Origin: Paraflavisolibacter caeni
GTDB taxonomy: Bacteria > Bacteroidota > Bacteroidia > Chitinophagales > Chitinophagaceae
Assembly: GCF_025628885.1 (NCBI RefSeq)
Contig: NZ_JAOTIF010000041.1
Span: 1 to 34,098 of the forward strand
Direction: 5' to 3'
DNA: 34,098 nt
Under the pieces are notes generated by a model that was not told the DNA's origin, did no database searches, and saw only the letters and a program-made list of their open reading frames with translations. Below are positions 32,224 through 34,098 of the stretch, in pieces. Every line of letters begins with the position of its first letter. Position 1 is the stretch's first letter. A program made the translations under genes and the position numbers.

Positions 32224-33825
32224 TCATCTCACACCATCCAACCGCACGATAACACCCTCGTCACCACTCAAATTAATATAATCTTTAACAGCAATACCTT
32301 CCAACTCAGGCGTAGTTGCCGCAACAACACTGCCGCTTATACATACATTCCCAGGTCTAAAGTAACAGGGCCTATGTGAGAGATTCAATACAATCAAAAA
32401 GTGCGGAGAATTTTCTGCACAACGTTTGAATGCGAATACCTGGTGATCAGAATAAACAGGAGTGTAATTGCCATTCATTAAAGAAGGCTCAGTTTGCCGA
32501 AGTTGAATTAACCCCCTGTAAAGAGAAAGCATGGAATATGGATCATTTTTCTGTAGCTGAACATTCTGTCTTCGATACTCTTTTTCCAGGCGAAGCCAGG
32601 GCTTAATTTCAGAGAAACCTGCGTATTCATCATTGTTCCATTGCATGGGCGTACGTGCTGGGTCTCGGCTCAGGTTTTTATCCGGCATGTTAAGGCCTTG
32701 CGGGTCCTGAACCTCATCGAATGGTATAGGTACATCACGCATGCCGATCTCATCTCCATAGTAAATGGTAGGTGTTCCTCGAAGGGTCAGCAACAACATG
32801 GCCGCAACTCTTGCTTGTTGCACACCAACTCTACTGGTAATACGAGGCTGATCATGGTTACCTAATACCCAGTTCGGCCAGCCATGTTTGGGCAATGCAC
32901 CTTCATACTCATCTATCGAAGCTGCTAAATGCCTTGCGTCCCAATGAGCAGAAATGAGCATAAAATTGAATGGCAGGTGTGCTCCCAAACTATCCACACC
33001 ATAATAGACCACAAGCTTATGAGTTGGGAGATAGATCTCACCGATCATCATGCGCTCTGAATATCTATCCAGCACTTGACGCATTTGAGTTACTATATCA
33101 TGCACTTCCGGCTGATCGGTAGAATAAACTGGCAGCAGTTGCTCATAAGTAGCCATGTGCTGCTGATAATCAGGGTTGATGGGATTGTCGCGAAACTGAT
33201 CATCCTTGATCATATGCCACATGACGTCCACCCTGAAGCCATCCACACCTTTGTCCAACCAGAAACGCATAACATCCAGCATAGCATCTTGCACTTTAGG
33301 ATTGCGCCAGTTAAGGTCTGGTTGTTCTTTTAAGAAGGCATGATAATAGTACTGCCCGGTTGTCTCATCCCACTCCCAGGCAGGTCCGCCAAACACAGAT
33401 AGCCAGTTATTGGGTAGAGAGCCATCCTCTTTGGCATCTTTCCAGATATACCAATCCCTTTTAGGATTGTCTCTTGATGATTTTGATTCCAAAAACCAGG
33501 GATGCTGGTCAGATGTATGATTGGGTACTAGGTCAAGAATCAGTTTCATTCCACGAGCATGAACCTCCTGCAGCAGTTGGTCAAAATCATCTATACTACC
33601 AAATAAAGGGTGAATACCCTGGTAGTCTGAAATATCATAACCAAAATCAGCCATGGGTGAAGGATAAATGGGAGAAACCCAGATAGCCGAAACACCGAGC
33701 CATTTTAAATAATCTAAGCGTTTAATAATGCCTTTCAAATCACCAACGCCATCACCATTGCTATCCTGGTACGAACGTGGATAAATCTGGTAAATGACTC
33801 CTGTTTGCCACCAAAAATGTTCCAT
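32224..33825 (-). CDS. GH13 alpha-glucosidase / oligo-1,6-glucosidase
   Basis: A cytoplasmic exo-acting alpha-glucosidase of 533 residues, usual for the family. Motifs in order: IYQIYPRSYQDSNGDGVGDL (calcium-loop-like), LVPNHTSDQHPWF, EQPDLNWRNP, GFRVDVMWH with nucleophile D200, IGEIYL with acid/base E263, and LGNHDQPR with D325. Val201 after the nucleophile is the residue linked in the family to alpha-1,6 activity (Thr favours alpha-1,4), so isomalto-oligosaccharides may be accepted. It is upstream of treZ with 84 bp between them and probably co-transcribed. The start at 33825 lies about 50 bp after a candidate promoter. Confidence 0.92.
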   Translation of the reverse strand: MEHFWWQTGVIYQIYPRSYQDSNGDGVGDLKGIIKRLDYLKWLGVSAIWVSPIYPSPMADFGYDISDYQGIHPLFGSIDDFDQLLQEVHARGMKLILDLVPNHTSDQHPWFLESKSSRDNPKRDWYIWKDAKEDGSLPNNWLSVFGGPAWEWDETTGQYYYHAFLKEQPDLNWRNPKVQDAMLDVMRFWLDKGVDGFRVDVMWHMIKDDQFRDNPINPDYQQHMATYEQLLPVYSTDQPEVHDIVTQMRQVLDRYSERMMIGEIYLPTHKLVVYYGVDSLGAHLPFNFMLISAHWDARHLAASIDEYEGALPKHGWPNWVLGNHDQPRITSRVGVQQARVAAMLLLTLRGTPTIYYGDEIGMRDVPIPFDEVQDPQGLNMPDKNLSRDPARTPMQWNNDEYAGFSEIKPWLRLEKEYRRQNVQLQKNDPYSMLSLYRGLIQLRQTEPSLMNGNYTPVYSDHQVFAFKRCAENSPHFLIVLNLSHRPCYFRPGNVCISGSVVAATTPELEGIAVKDYINLSGDEGVIVRLDGVR

Positions 33826-33873
33826 CTGTCTCGAATTAAAATTTCTTAATTGATTAGAGCATTGCTTTCACAG

Positions 33874-33906
33874 AAAAAATAAGGCCAGGGGAACAACTTT
33901 GACAAA
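33874..33906 (-). promoter_or_regulatory. Candidate promoter of the alpha-glucosidase-treZ pair
   Basis: The minus strand reads TTTG (33906-33903), 21 bp, then TATTTTTT (33881-33874), seven of eight matches to TAnnTTTG. The predicted leader is about 40 nt. Confidence 0.45.
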
Positions 33907-33994
33907 TCACCCTAAGTTCCGTACCTACCTTTTCCACAAATCCCGGATTTTTATTTCACATTTTAGATACTACTTTTCTCATTTCCTCCCCAAC

Positions 33995-34027
33995 CTTACA
34001 GAGACCTTATAGAGATGTTATAGAGAT
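33995..34027. repeat. 11-bp tandem array, family E (three units)
   Basis: CTTACAGAGAC, CTTATAGAGAT and GTTATAGAGAT, with exactly the 11-bp period of the arrays at 842-1032 and 24738-25050 but a different unit sequence. It lies in the 273-bp stretch right of the alpha-glucosidase gene, where apart from the promoter I see nothing else. Confidence 0.75.
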
Positions 34028-34098
34028 TCTGTGTTAAAAGTCAAGAGATTTTTACTTTAATTTTGTGTTTTAGGCGGCTGTATGCCAGCCTGTTTAGG

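Noticed and set aside
1-34098. Insertion sequences, integrases, phage genes, rRNA or toxin-antitoxin genes
   Set aside because: I looked for transposase, integrase and rRNA signatures on both strands and saw none; the accessory character here comes from glycan and resistance loci.

Overview
The window looks like a chromosomal segment of a Bacteroidota member, most likely Chitinophagaceae (Chitinophaga or Niastella type). The support is two SusC/SusD outer-membrane uptake pairs, an ECF sigma/FecR pair, short N-terminal STN and carboxypeptidase-like domains on TonB-dependent receptors, signal peptides ending in 'AQ', and promoter matches to the Bacteroidota TTTG-N20-TAnnTTTG pattern. The genus is inferred from style, not from a marker gene. 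All recognisable genes, including the tRNA, lie on the minus strand, so transcription runs from high to low coordinates.

Layout in transcription order. (a) 33825-30295: two cytoplasmic GH13 enzymes, an alpha-glucosidase and treZ, for alpha-glucan and trehalose metabolism. (b) 30158-21817: a sulfated-glycan uptake locus. A textbook promoter is followed by a ~400-nt leader with three stem-loops, then susC-like, susD-like, a 528-bp gap with repeats, an S1 sulfatase, and an exported formylglycine-generating enzyme that would activate it. No regulator gene accompanies this locus. (c) 21788-20512: tRNA-Cys tightly followed by an aldo/keto reductase and a small acidic protein. (d) 20386-14884: a TonB-dependent receptor behind a promoter with two inverted repeats, a DUF2490 protein, a YeiH-type putative sulfate exporter and a small carboxypeptidase-like protein. 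(e) 14796-10396: a chromate-type operon, comprising a ChrB-domain/AraC fusion, a stand-alone ChrB-domain protein, ChrA, a second aldo/keto reductase and an alpha/beta hydrolase, closed by a clear terminator. (f) 10249-1181: an ECF sigma / FecR / STN-SusC / SusD locus ending in two exported esterases, one a pectin methylesterase. It is probably a pectin locus, with the C-terminal remnant of a second SusD still visible. (g) 723-109: an unrecognised, very basic protein.

The genes fit an environmental glycan forager: de-esterification of pectin, desulfation of a sulfated glycan, and alpha-glucan turnover. Sulfur and its analogue chromate recur across 24.6-12.2 kb (sulfatase, FGE, tRNA-Cys, YeiH, ChrA/ChrB), which is suggestive but may be chance.

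The most unusual signals are these. A composite intergenic repeat built from tandem units of exactly 11 bp occurs at about 842-1032 and 24738-25050, with a small relative at 33995-34027; two copies carry a C-rich (G-rich on minus) spacer. A chromate-resistance ChrB domain is fused to an AraC DNA-binding domain beside its own unfused paralogue. Other signals are a structured susC leader, a perfect 28-bp palindrome inside the FGE signal-peptide coding region, and the SusD tail remnant.
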